Numbered from the stretch's first letter, positions 1 through 11,261 are shown. The stretch is DNA of 64,000 nt from Platanthera guangdongensis (GCA_039583875.1 CM077159.1:4715371-4779370); one strand, 5' to 3'. Notes: generated from the letters alone by a model not told the origin. Numbers and translations: made by a program.

Positions 1-284
1 CGAGCCGGACCGTCGCGACATGCCTGTCTTCTATCGGGGCGGGTCGGTGGCCAGGTCGCGAGTGGGGGCTGGACGGCGGCGGCTGCGACCCCGGTCGGCT
101 CGCTCGCCTCGCCGGGCTCTCCGCGCGACCTGCTCGCTCGCTTCGTTGACTCGCCCGCCTGAAATGTGCGAGAGCGGGCCAGGCCTTCTTCCGTTCATCT
201 GTCTTGCTGTTCGGGTGCGGGTCGTGGGACTTGGTCTGCTCGACCTCCCTGGCGGGACCCGCTCGCCGGACACGGGGTTGTACA
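1..284 (-). mobile_element. GC-rich fragment ending in a G-type LTR terminus
   Basis: Read on the minus strand from 284, the block opens TGTACAACCCCGTGTCCGG, close to the terminus TGTACAACCCCGTAGCCGG of the LTRs at 47017 and 57460. Its very GC- and CpG-rich composition stops sharply at 284/285, where element B sequence begins. The overlapping open frames look like a by-product of composition and I trust none. I infer the first part of an inverted LTR element inserted into B just upstream of ORF3; the rest lies outside the window and no TSD can be tested. Confidence 0.45.
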
Positions 285-398
285 GAAATCATTTCCAAGC
301 ACTCGAGTACCCGTCCGCCGCTTCATCTTCACTCGAGAAATTGTAGAGCCGCGACTCTTCCTCTTCCCCGCGACAGAGTTTTTCCCTTTTTCTGGATC
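285..398 (+). promoter_or_regulatory. Remnant of the pre-ORF3 control region of element B
   Basis: This short stretch before the ORF3 start holds two copies of the B-family motif ACTCGAG (near 303 and 335), the motif that is iterated in the LTR of the same element. In elements A and C the matching interval is a dense motif array, so the left part of this one was probably cut off by the fragment at 1-284. Confidence 0.4.
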
Positions 399-2785
399 AT
401 GGCCGTCGTCTCCAAGATTGGCGTAGGATCGGAACTCGTTACCTCCGGGATTGCCGAGCTTTCAGACGGCTTTCACAACCTGCTGATTCTTCTAGACACC
501 GCAGGGTTATCCTTCATCCTGCAAGAGCCCTGCCGGATTCTCTTCCCAGAAGTAGCCAAATTCTTCTCAAATCTGAAGGTCAAAAGGAATGGCAAAGTCC
601 TGAAATCCAAGGTGCAAGGTTTGAAAATTAAACTCAACAAGATCATTGTCTCTCAACTTCTCCGATTACCGAAAGTAGAGGAAGAAGATCAATTAGATGC
701 TGAAGACTCAGACAGAACAACCCTATTCTGTGGCATTTCAGCTGATGCTCCGTACATCAAAAGGTCAGACATGAATGCAGAAGGAAAATTTCTGGTTGAT
801 GTTATTGGGAAGATTTTACTGTGCAAGACCAACTCCATAAGAGACATACCATCGTATTTCTTCAACATAATGCAAGCCATTGTCTGCCGCAAGAAATTCC
901 AATTTGGTATGCTGATTCTGGATAAAATCAAGGACAGTTTAAAATCCCCCAACTACGCAGAATAATCTCTCTGCTCCTCCATGAAACAAATCCTCAGGTA
1001 TTCGACTTCTCCGAAGGGACCCCTCTTCACCACATGAAGAAGGTCTCCATTTCTTCCATTCAGAGATGGGAGCTTAAGCTGAAGAATCCTACCCAAGCTG
1101 CAAAGCTTTCAGAAGTTCCAGCAGATCCAGCATTAGAAGACAGGATTCCATCTCCCTCTCCTCATCATGTGGCCAGCTCCTCTGGTGCACCAAGTGAGGG
1201 GGAGCCTGCTCCTTCTACCTCAGTCAGGAAGCCCTCTCCTCAGCTAGCAATTCCTTCCCTACCTCATACTCCACAAAGTCCAGCAACTCCCTCAGATGAG
1301 ATACCTCAAGAATCTCTTCTCTCAACAGCCGCTATCATAGATGCTATGATTGCAGAGCTCTCTGAGGAAGTGATGCCTATTCCTCCTCTATCTCCTCTAG
1401 CTCCATCCTCTGAATGTCACAAGGACTCAACTCCATCATAGTCTCCTGTACAGTCTCCAGCCAGGACTCCAGCCAAATCTCCAGCTGCTCTCAAAGACCA
1501 GCAAGACACCATTCTTATTTCTGATGAGCCCTCTCCAGAGCTAGCATAAGCTCCTCTCAGAAATCTAGATTTCTCTTTCCCTCAGGTTACAGAAGAAGGG
1601 GTTGCTCTCATTTCTACCACCAGAGCTCATAGCTCTGTGATCATTGAAGAAATAGCTCCATGTGTAACTCCTCCCCTTCCTTCTGTTGCTCCTCCTGCTG
1701 TTGCACCGGCTGCCTGTCCCTCTCCAGATTTTTTGTCCCAAATCTCTTTCCTGCTGCAAGAATAAATAAATTATTTTGATACTTCTCTAAAGATTGTAAC
1801 TGATAAGGTAACTGCTCTCGAGACTGAGATGAGCAGAGGCTTTGCTGAAATTCAGCATAATACTGACAAGCTTAAGTATTTATTTCAACTTGGTGGCAAA
1901 GCCCTTGACCACACTATCACTAGTGTTGGAGAAGTTATGGAACAAGGTGTCACCCTGTCCTCTAATCAGATAGATCTAGACAAGAGGAATGAAACCAACA
2001 AATTGAAAATATGTGAAGAAGTTGGTCTTTTCAAAGAAGATACTATAGAAAAGTTATCTGTTGAAATCAGAAAGGGGGAGGGATTGATCAAAGAACTCAA
2101 AGAACAAGTAGAAAAATCAGCTGCTCAGAAGTCAGATGTATGGGAAGCTCATGTGAAGACAATTCATGATGATGTGCTAGCCCAGATACAGAGTGTCAAA
2201 TTTCATACCTATGACACTGATGTATGGATGCACAATCAGATTCTGCCAGACCTTGTTGTTGACCCCAACATCATTCCCCGTCATTTAAACCCTCTAGCTA
2301 CAGATGTATCTGCTCCAGCTGCTCCTCTGCAACCTACCTTCTCTCCCAGGCCTGGAGACACATTTGCTCCTCCAGACTCCTATGCTCCATGCTGGGAAGA
2401 AGATCTTGCTGACATCTTCCTTCAGGCTCCTCCAGAGATCAAAACCTACAAGAAGAAAGGGAAGTATGGTGAAGGCCCCTCTGCTAGCAAGACTGCTCCT
2501 ACCAAGGCTACTGAACATGCTGAAGTTTGGTCTCCAACCTCCAAATCCCTGATTCTGGAAACTCTCAGACTAGTTATGGAATTCCATAAGAGCAGAAATA
2601 TTCATTACAGATCATATGAATGGGAACTCTATGAAAAATCCATGACCAAGAGAAGAATCTATGACAGAGAATATGGGAGGAACAACCCTGCAGCCCCTCC
2701 TAGACCTCCCAAGTATTATCCCAAACCCTACTGCTACCAGAGGAGACAACAAGAGAAATTGGACAGACAACAAAATCAAGGCTGA
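399..2785 (+). pseudogene. Sirevirus ORF3 of element B (broken)
   Basis: Extra ORF between pol and the 3' LTR, about 795 codons. The ATG at 399 is chosen because it follows the leader and aligns with the ORF3 starts of A (23713) and C (11648). The N-terminal 220 residues are a helical domain with the block KFLVDVIGKILL, shared with A (KFLSEIVGKVIL) and C (KFLADLVGKVLL). A Pro/Ser-rich linker follows, then a helical segment, then a C-terminal block WSPTSK...KYYPKPYCY (near residues 710-775) that matches A. I see no signal peptide or membrane segment, so an envelope role is not supported. The domain resembles the 'putative plant transposon protein' family; this is inference. Breaks: a one-base frameshift near 955 and in-frame stops TAG 1439, TAA 1547 and TAA 1763. 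Confidence 0.75.
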
Positions 2786-2974
2786 CTTTCAAGGATTTTT
2801 GAGTGTGTGGAATGATTGACTGTAGAATTGATAATATTGGATATTGTTATTTATATAATTCTAAGTTTTTGCTCTTATTATCCATTCTCATAGTCTATTG
2901 CTTGTTTGCACATTTTCTACTTAGCTTCTTTTTATGTCTTTAATTCACCTTAGTGTAAAGGGTTCTGACTTCAA

Positions 2975-2989
2975 CAAATAGGGGGAGAT
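2975..2989 (+). other. Polypurine tract of element B
   Basis: CAAATAGGGGGAGAT lies directly before the LTR start TGTTGGG. The same AAATAGGGGGA core precedes the 3' LTRs of C (14649) and A (26821). It is the expected primer for plus-strand DNA synthesis. Confidence 0.85.
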
Positions 2990-3302
2990 TGTTGGGAACT
3001 ATGTCCACATTAACCCAGATTTGATGAAGTCACACTGGAACTAAGATGAATTAGGTTGTATTTGATGCTTTGTTTGAGTTATGTGTTTGCAGGATTCCAA
3101 TGGGAAGTGTAGACCAATGTCAGTCTACAATGGGTCACCAAATAAAGGACCATATAGTGTAATTCCTCATTGTGTGTTCCAAAGTGTTGACTCATGTGTA
3201 GCCTCTCTATTGGGATACACTTCATACTCCAGCTATAGTACTGTGAAAAGACTTGATACTGATTCCCCTCTAGTAGAAGAAAAATTGCTGACAGATATTT
3301 CT

Positions 3303-4100
3303 AAGTATTTCTCTCGAGTAGGTCCTTAACTACTCGAGTAGATTGCTTGAGAAATACTCGAGTAAAAAGTTCTGCATACTCGAGTAAGAAAATCCTTCCT
3401 CTCGTGAAGTTAAGTAAAACACTCGAGTAGTTCACTGACATACTCGAGTAGCTTACTTAACTACTCGAGTAGATCTCTCTTCCTACTCGAGTTGCCCAAA
3501 ATTCAGCTTCCAAGTTTCTCTAAGTAAATCACTCGAGTAGTCCAAGTCACATACTCGAGTAGCTTATTTTCTCTCGAGTAGCTTATACTCGAGTAGTTCC
3601 AGATTTCTCTCTCTCAGAATTTTTTCTAAGTCATTCACTCGAGTAGGTATTCTATATACTCGAGAAGTTCTCGACACTATGTCGAGTAACTCTCTTCTCT
3701 ATGTCGAGTAGTTTAGAAATACTCGAGTAAGTCCTTCATATACTCGAGAAGATTTCTTTTATCTCGAGTACTTAAACCTAACTACTCGAGTAGCTGTTTT
3801 TTCCCGTGTGCAGAATATTTCTATGTATTTGTCTCGAGTAGTTCTTCTAACCACTCGAGTTGTTCAATTCTACCTACTCGTGTAGTACAACTTATACTCC
3901 AGTAGTTCCACTCCTTCCTGAGAAACTTTTCTGTGTACTCGAGTAGATCTTCTAAAGTACTCGAGTAATTGACTATATGCACTCAAGTAGTTCTCTTCTA
4001 CATACTCGAGTAGTCATGATTTTTATACCCGAGTAAAATTTCTTTGCTTACTCGAGTAGTCTCTGACCTACTCGAGTAGTTTTATACATACTCGTGTATA
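3303..4100. repeat. TACTCGAGTA palindrome array in the U3 of LTR B
   Basis: About 25 copies of CTCGAG, most in the context TACTCGAGTAG, at irregular spacing of 15-45 bp, plus decayed forms such as CTCGTG, TCGAGA and CTCAAG. The spacers are unrelated to each other, so this is a dispersed motif array and not a tandem duplication. It ends just upstream of the TATA box. Confidence 0.9.
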
Positions 4101-4218
4101 TGACCTCATTTTCCCTGAAATTTCTTCTAAGTCTAGATTTGACAGATTTTAAAATCCCGTGATATGATTGGTCCACGTGTAAGTCATTAAAACCGATTTT
4201 GACCGTTATTAGTACTCC

Positions 4219-4226
4219 TATAAAAG
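4219..4226 (+). promoter_or_regulatory. TATA box of LTR B
   Basis: TATAAAAG directly after the motif array; transcription would start about 30 nt downstream, placing the (CT)n tract and the hairpins in the RNA. Confidence 0.65.
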
Positions 4227-4324
4227 GTCTTGTCTAATCGACAAACCCTAATCAGAAAAACAAATCTTTCAAGAAGAAAATTATTCTAAGTTTTGCAGCC
4301 TCCGCTTTCCAAAAAGAATCGTTG

Positions 4325-4328
<4 letters not shown>

Positions 4329-4364
<36 letters not shown>
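4329..4364. repeat. (CT)n microsatellite
   Basis: Uninterrupted CT dinucleotides of about 36 bp in the transcribed part of LTR B. Confidence 0.95.
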
Positions 4365-4366
<2 letters not shown>

Positions 4367-4650
4367 ACGGAACGAAAGCCGCCGCCGCCTCTGTTCTTCT
4401 CCGGCAAGGGTTTTGATCTTCAGAGGAAATAGACAGAAAAAGCTCTCCAGATCGAGATCGATTTTCAAATACTCATCTTCTGTCCGATCGTTGAAGCATG
4501 AAGTTCAGATCTACTTTTGCCGAGAATCATTCTTCAACTTTTCTGATAAAGATGCACGCCAAGAAGAAGATTACAATTTCTGTTTTATTTTCAGATCTGA
4601 ACCAGATGATTTCACTGTTTGTATTTTTCAATACTTGAATTTCATTTCTG

Positions 4651-4788
4651 TAGGAGAATTTTTCTCCGAGTGTAGGAGTTTTCCACTCCGAGTTTGTAGG
4701 AAGGTGTTTCTTCCGAGTTGTAGATCCAGTGGATTGGATTGAGATTGTAGGAACTTTGTTCCGAGGGTAGGATTGATTTTCAATCCGA
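4651..4788 (+). repeat. Array of six mini-hairpins in LTR B
   Basis: Six consecutive units of 20-26 nt, each GTAG, stem, 3-6 nt loop, complementary stem, then GAG. Stem pairs in order: GGAGAA/TTCTCC, GGAGT/ACTCC, GGAAG/CTTCC, ATCC/GGAT, GGAAC/GTTCC, GGATTG/CAATCC. Frames are constant and stems differ, which points to selection on RNA pairing. The position is about 430 nt after the TATA box. Confidence 0.85.
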
Positions 4789-5002
4789 GATAGTGGAGTA
4801 GCCGAGTCTAGTTTATTGCTAGATTGGTGAGGGAAAGTGGATGTACCCAAGATCGGGGAACCACTATAAACCTTGTCTCGTTTGTGATGTTTTATTAGTT
4901 AGATCTGTGCTATGTTCTAAGATTTTTTTATTCCGCAAAAGACGCACAACTCACCTATTCACCCCCCTCTAGGTGATTTAGGTTGTCAACTATTATCTTT
5001 CA

Positions 5003-5819
5003 ACAACACGAGAAGAACAAGAATATACCCAGTCAGAAAAACATAGACTGACAGCAAGATTTCATACAGCACCAGAAAAGCTTCACACAAAAACTCATAC
5101 TGAAGCTCACAGTGACAGGCAGTGATCTTTATTCAGAAGAAGAAGAACAATCATACTATATCAAGAGTCTTCTTCTTCAACATTCTCTCCAGGACTTCCA
5201 TGGACAACAGATATCAAATCAATCAAGAAGATCATGCATCACTGCTTGTCCAGAACTCTGATTGAAGACCTATCACCCTACAGCAAAACTTCTAAATCTT
5301 CCTGAACCATTCACTATTTCAGGGGGAGCTTTTGGTAAACATCAATCCACAAGTTTTCTCAGTATATTGAGAAAGAGAAGACAAAATCACTCTCTCACTC
5401 CCTCCTATACAAAGGGTTGTCATCTCCCTTCAAAAGTGATTCCTAGTTGCAAGTCTCCTTACCAAAAGACTTGAGTTAGTTTTTGGTGACCTGATCAAAA
5501 CTCATTGGTGTCAGACACCTGATCAAAAACCTGAGTGGATTGCTACCAAGGGTGGTAGAAGAGTGGACTACCCAGATTTGGGGAACCACTATAAATTTCT
5601 TGTGTCGTCTGGTTGGCTATATTTTTCTTTTTTTTATTGTTGTGTGGCTATGATTAGGTTGATTATTATCTGCTTTATAATTTTCTATTACTGTACCTTT
5701 CAGTTTACAGCAAAAGCTGAAAAACACTTTTTTGTTTTGGGACCTAACAAATTTTAAATATACTCTATTCACCCCCCCCCCCCCCCTCTAGAGTATTGTA
5801 GATCTAACCCTCACTTTCA
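5003..5819 (+). mobile_element. Right part of the 5' LTR of element C
   Basis: Matches 28853-29657 almost base for base, starting CAACACGAGAAGAACAAG. It ends CTCACTTTCA directly before the PBS and contains inverted repeats near 5454-5565 (for example GGTGTCAGACACC and CTACCAAGGGTGGTAG) and the C-loop hairpin at 5760-5796. Confidence 0.9.
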
Positions 5820-5821
5820 AT

Positions 5822-5836
5822 TGGTATCAGAGCAGG
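5822..5836 (+). other. Primer-binding site of element C
   Basis: TGGTATCAGAGCAGG, two bases after the LTR end, is the standard plant Copia site complementary to the 3' end of initiator tRNA-Met. Confidence 0.9.
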
Positions 5837-5928
5837 TTCCTTTGGTTGCACAAGTTAATCCTTGAACCAAAGATCCTGTGTTGGATCTACATAACACTTT
5901 GTTCAAATTTTAAAGTAGAACCACAGCT

Positions 5929-8063
5929 ATGGCACAGAACAAAGATTATGCAAGCACCAGACCTCCAGTTTGCAACTTGCAAAAGTTTGAAATATGGAAG
6001 ACAAGAATCAAGTTGTATATGAATTCTATTGATGAAGATATCTTTGCTTCCATCTTAACAGGAGTAACTCAAGCACCTGCAGCTTCTATAAGAACCTCTA
6101 CAAATATGACTGCAGTACCTCCTCCAGATTATAATGATGCTTACAGGAAAGCCAAGATGGCTGATGCAAAAGCCATGAACATATTAGCACAAATAATGTC
6201 TGATGACATTTTCCAGAAGGTTGCTGAGTGTACATCAGCAAAAGCCATTTGGGACTCCCTAAACCAAATGGTTGATGGATCAGCTGATGAAAGGAAGGAT
6301 ATAAGATCAAATCTCATATTCCAACATGAGAATTTCAAGAAACAGGAAGCTGAGACAGTGTCAGAGATGTATAATAGATTAAGCTCAATTATTAATGAGC
6401 GAAAAACTCTGGACAAGGTCATCACTCTCACTGAAGTGAATGACAAAATTCTGATTTGCTTCCCAAGCTCATGGGACACAAGAATTTGGCCCATCAAGGT
6501 GGGCAGATGCCTGAATGAGATGTCAACTGAATCTTTACTGGGCAAACTGAAATCTTATGAGCAGTTAATTAAGACAAGGGAGGCTGCTGAACAAAGGACA
6601 ACTACTGTAGCTAGAAGAGATCAGAACATAGCATTCAAAGACTCAAAAGAATCAGAATCTTCAACATCAAATGAAGAACTTATAAGTCTCTTGGCTAAGA
6701 GATTTTTCAACATGGCTAGAAAAGACTTCAGGAGGAAGTCAGCAAGAAAGGATGACAGGCCAAAGTATGATAAGACACCAACAAAGGAAGTGGTGTGTTA
6801 TGGATGCAGAAATCCTGGGCACTTCCTCTCTAAGTGTCCAGAGAATCAGAAGAAAGAGAAGAGAAGAGAAAAGGAAAAGGATTCTAGAAAGCAGTTCACC
6901 AACAAACCCTCTTCCAGCAAACACAAGAGGAGGAAAAGGGGTTTGTAGCTGAGATTTGGAGTGAGACTGGAAGAGGAGTCAACATCTTCAAGCTCCAGTG
7001 AAGATGAAGAAGAAGAAAGAGCAAAAGAGGTTTGCCTCATGGCAATTGATGCCTTAAGAAGCAACTCAGAAGAAGGAGACTCAGACAATGAGGAAGCTTC
7101 TGAATCAGAAGCTGATCAGGTATTATCATGGTTTGATTATAATTCAGAATCTTTTAAATCAGATTTTAAAATCATGTGTTTAGATTTAATCAACTCTGAG
7201 AAGGAAATCAAACTTCTCAGAGATAAGCAAGTTAACTATGATAGCTTAGTATTAGAAAATACAAAATTGAAAAATGAAATAGATATGTTTAGTGAACAAA
7301 TCACCCTTCTGAAAGATGAATTAAATAAGGCAAAACAGCTAGAAGAATCACTAAATGGAAGAAGCAAACAACTAGCAGAAATCACTAACACATCTAATGC
7401 TAAATTTAATGGAAGTAAGTTAGGATTAGGTGCATCATCTAGTGAACCACCTGTTATTCAGAAAAACCGCCTGTCACAACCCATCAATTGTATTTCTGAG
7501 AAAGGAAAGAAGAATACTGAGCAGGTATATAAAGTAAATAAAATTCTTGAACAAATTCAAACTAAGGACAAAATTGAAAAACAGAAAACAACCAATAAAA
7601 ACAAAGTTCAGCAATTTTCGTCGACCTCCGATCGACGAAGAGGGACCAGTTCGTCGAACCCAGATCTACGAGCTCTGGACGCCAACTATAGTTATCATTA
7701 TTCGTCTAACTGCAATCGACGAACTTTGTATGGTTCGTCGAGCAGAGATCGACGAACGTGGGGCACAGAGAATGAACCTGATTATTCTCTGGGCAGAGAT
7801 TGACGATCTAAACCCAATTCGTCGAACTCTGGTCGACGAACTTACATAAATTCGTCGAACCCATGAAGACTTAACCAAACCTATAACTTTAACAGAAACT
7901 TAAATGCTTCCAGAAACCATTTAATCCCCTAGTTGACTGGAACATTCCACCTAGGAGATACCACCCCCTAGGATATAAATCCCAGCCAGACTTTTCTATT
8001 ATTTCTAGTTTCTCCTATCAGCCATACAAAGGGCCCAAGGTTACCTGGGTCAAAAATAACTAA
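5929..8063 (+). pseudogene. gag of element C (broken)
   Basis: Structural protein forming the virus-like particle. The ATG at 5929 starts MAQNKDYAS, matching the gag start of D. The N-terminal Copia gag domain includes AKAIWDSLNQM near residues 104-114. A CCHC zinc knuckle, CYGCRNPGHFLSKC, lies near residues 288-301, followed by a Lys/Arg-rich tail. A stop at 6946 is followed by the same frame from 6961; the short stretch between reads as gag in another frame, so two compensating indels are likely. The acidic/Ser-rich and coiled-coil part runs to 7803 (TGA), after which the frame is lost. The last residues before the gag-terminal TAA at 8061 (VTWVKNN) match D. A family motif array lies inside the coding region at 7615-7860. 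Confidence 0.85.
7615..7860. repeat. TTCG(T/A)CGAA motif array inside gag of element C
   Basis: About ten copies of TCGTCGA or its complement TCGACGA in alternating orientation (for example TTCGTCGAAC and GATCGACGAACG). The same motif fills the pre-ORF3 region (11262-11580) and the LTR (14850-15625) of this element, and the matching place in D (31300-31560). Confidence 0.85.
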
Positions 8064-8081
8064 CTGTTTATATTGTAGGTG
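8061..8081 (+). promoter_or_regulatory. gag-pol junction with TAA and acceptor-like site (C)
   Basis: The gag-terminal TAA (8061) is followed in frame by CTG TTT ATA TTG TAG|GTG, then pol. D has TAA TTG TTT ACT TTG CAG|GTA and A has TAA TCT GTT TTG CAG|GTA. The conserved stop plus pyrimidine-rich TTGCAG looks like either a readthrough site or a 3' splice site; in C the CAG has become TAG. Confidence 0.5.
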
Positions 8082-11000
8082 AAAAAGTGTCCAGGGGTAA
8101 ATGAAACTTGGTACCTAGACAGTGGCTGCTCCAAGCATATGACTAGCAGCAAGGACATCCTATTAAACTACAAGTCCAAATTGGGGCCAAAGGTTATCTT
8201 TGGTGACTCAAAATGTGGTCAGTCAGAAGGAGTTGGAGAAGTAAGAATAGGAACTGTCACATTCAGAAAAGTGACATATGTAAGTGTACTGAAGCATAAC
8301 CTAATCTCCATAAGTCAATTATGTGATGATGGTTATCAGGTATACTTTAACCCTTCTACTTGCTCTATCATTAATAAAAATAACTAAACTGTTTTAACTG
8401 AAATTAGACAAGGAAACATTTACCTAGTAAACTTTTCTTCTGTCACAACTGATATCTGCTTACTGAATTTAACTAGTAATCAGAATGACTTATGGCACAA
8501 AAGACTAGGACATGTAAATCTGAAAAATATTGCTAGGTTATCTAAGCACAACCTTGTTAGAGGTCTACCTTCTGCTCCCTACAAGAAGGAAGGTCTCTGC
8601 ATGGCTTGTCAATTAGGCAAGCAAACTAAAACTAGTTTCAAATCAATTAATAAGAGTGATTCACCTAGGATCCTGTACTTGCTACACTTGGATCTTTTTA
8701 GACCCATTGCAGTACAAAGCCTAGGAGGGAAATCCTACACTTTAGGTATAGTGGATGACTTCTCCAGGTTCAGTTGGGTATTCTTTCTGAGAACAAAGTC
8801 AGATACATTCAAGGTTCTTACAGATTTTCTCAGGACTATACAGATTGAGTTCTCTACTCATGTTGCATTGATCAGAAGTGATCATGGCACAGAGTTTGAG
8901 TCTCTTCTTATGCATGAGTTCTGTGAGAAGCAAGGTATCAGGCATTGCTTCTCAGCTCCTATAACTCCCCAACAAAATGGGGTAGCTGAAAGGAAAAATA
9001 GAACACTCATTGAAGCTGCAGGTACATTACATGTTGATGCATACATGCCACTAACCTTCTGGGCAGAGGCTGTAAGCACTGCAAACTATGTCCTGAATAG
9101 GAGTTTAATTCACAAACTGAAGAACAAGACTCCCTATGAATTGCTCAAAGTGAAGAAACCTAAAATAAACTATTTCAAAGTTTTTGGTTATACCTGTTAC
9201 ATACATAATAACAACAAGAAATATGTTAGAAAGTTTGAAGCTAAGGCTGACGTGGGAGTTTTTCTAGGATACTCTCAAGTAAGTAAGGCTTATAGGGTAT
9301 TCAATAAATCAACATTAAAAGTAGAAGAGTCAATTCATGTTTCTTTTGATGAAACTAACATGTATTGCAAGGAGAAAGAAGTTTATACCATTAGCAACTT
9401 GCAGGTACCCCACTTATGTGAGACATTGGATGGACTAAACCTCTCCCAAGAGGTTCCTAGTCATCCCTCTCCACAGGTCATTGAAGATAGTGAAGAAGAT
9501 GAAGCTAAAGAACATGAGCCTCAACCAACAACAAATATAATTCCGCATGAGGAATTTATTCAAAATGTTGTTGCACAACCAACTCCACCCACTGATTTTG
9601 TCACACTTAGGGATCACCCCAGATCTCAAGTAATTGGAGACATTTCAGCAGGTGTACAGATAAGGCATCAACTCAACCAAGATTTGATGCATGCCTGTTT
9701 TCTCTCTCAGGTTGAACCTCTGACCATTCATGATGCTGAGCAAGATCCCCACTAGATCCTTGCAATGCAAGAGGAATTAAACCAATTTGAGAGATGTAGA
9801 GTTTGGGATTTGGTTCCAAGACCCCAAAACTATCCAGTTATTAGAACCAAATGGGTGTTCAGGAATAAGCTTGATGCCCAAGGAGTCATTGTGAGGAACA
9901 AGGCTAGGCTTGTTGCTCAAGGATATAGGCAAGAGGAAGAAATTGACTATGATCAGACCTTTGCACCAGTTGCAAGGTTGGAATCTATAAGGATTTTCCT
10001 TGCCTATGCAGCATTCAAAAGGTTCAAAGTCTTTCAAATGGATGTGAAAAGTGTCTTCTTAAATGGAGTGCTACAAGAAGAGGTTTATGTAGAACAACCT
10101 TCAGGTTTTGTTTCTCCAACTTATCCCTCTTATGTTTTTAGATTAAATAAGGCTCTTTATTGTCTAAAGCAAGCTCCAAGAGCTTGGTATGAGACCTTAG
10201 CAAGTTTCTTATTAGAGCATAAATTTATAAGAGAAACTGTAGATAAAACCCTTTTCACTAGACATCATAAGGACCAAATTTTGTTAGTGCAAATCTATGT
10301 AGATGACATCATATTTGGCTTTACAGATTCAAAATTGTGCAAGAGGTTTTCTGACCTCATGCATTCTAAATTTGAAATGAGTAGCATGGGAGAGCTTTCA
10401 TATTTCCTTGGTCTCCAAGTGAAATAACTGCTTGATGGCATCTTCATCTCACAATCAAAATATGTTAAAGAACTTCTAAAGAAGTTTGGGATGGCTGATG
10501 CCTCAGCAAAGAAAACTCTCATGGCTACAAATGTTGTTGTGGACTCTGATATACCAGGAAAACCTGTAGATCAGAAACTTTAGAGGGGCATTGTTGGGTC
10601 CCTATTATACCTCACAGCAAGTAGGCCAGATATTATGTTTGCTACATTTCTTTGTGTTAGGTTCCAAGTGAACCCTAAAAAATCTCATCTGATTTTCTTA
10701 AAAAGGATTTTAAGATATATAAAGAGTTGTCCTGATCTAGGCCTATGGTATCCTGCTGAATCAGAATTTGAGTTAACTGGATACTCTGATGCTGATTTTG
10801 CTGGATGCAGGGTAGATAGAAAAAGTACTTCAGGAACTTGTCAGTTCCTGGGTAAGAGACTAGTATCATGGTTTTGTAAGAAGCAAACATCAGTGTCAAC
10901 ATCAACTATTGAAGCAGAATATATTGCAGCAGGCAGCTGTTGTTCACAGATGCTGTGGATACAAAATCAACTTCTAGATTATGGGTTCAACTTAAATAAT

Positions 11001-11249
11001 TCAACCCTATTCTGTGATAATACTAGTACTATAGTCATAGCACAAAATGCAGTTCACCATAGTAGGACAAAGCATATTGACATAAGACATCATTTCATTA
11101 GGGAGTGTGTAGACAAAAATAAGATTAAGCTTGTATATAACTACACTGATTTACAAAAAGCTGATATATTCACCAAACCTCTGGATGTGAAAAATCATGC
11201 TTTCTTTCTAAATCAGCTGGGAATGATCAATGGAGAAGGCTTAGTTTAA
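8079..11249 (+). pseudogene. pol polyprotein of element C (broken)
   Basis: One continuous frame encoding, in order: aspartic protease (WYLDSGCSKHMT, near 8108), GAG-pre-integrase zinc finger (WHKRLGHVN...CMACQ), integrase with catalytic D, D, E in place (LDLFRP, RSDHGTEF, NGVAERKNR), reverse transcriptase with YVDD near 10300, and RNase H ([18 protein letters not shown]). It would process Gag-Pol, copy the RNA and integrate the DNA. Four in-frame stops break it: TAA 8385 (D has CAA here), TAG 9753 (A has TGG), TAA 10425 and TAG 10581. There are no frameshifts, so the decay is recent. The typical sirevirus LFGP of integrase reads LFRP. Confidence 0.92.
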
Positions 11250-11261
11250 GTTCTGTCTGCA

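Larger units (their letters stand above)
2990..5002 (+). mobile_element. 3' LTR of element B (sirevirus, 2,013 bp)
   Basis: Starts TGTTGGGAACTATG after the polypurine tract and ends ATTATCTTTCA. Order inside: CTCGAG array, TATA box, (CT)n tract, mini-hairpin array, the box GGATGTACCCAAG...GGGGAACCACTATAAA shared by all sirevirus LTRs here, a C-loop hairpin, then the end. The right flank ACAAC (5003-5007) would be the TSD; the left copy is outside the window. The host is the 5' LTR of element C. Confidence 0.9.

Noticed and set aside
204..398. Upstream extension of the ORF3 frame of B to an ATG at 204
   Set aside because: It crosses the junction at 284 between two elements; the ATG at 399 matches the start in A and C.
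4293..4742. 149-codon open frame over the (CT)n tract in LTR B
   Set aside because: It covers a microsatellite and the hairpin array in untranslated LTR; no similarity to any protein family I know.
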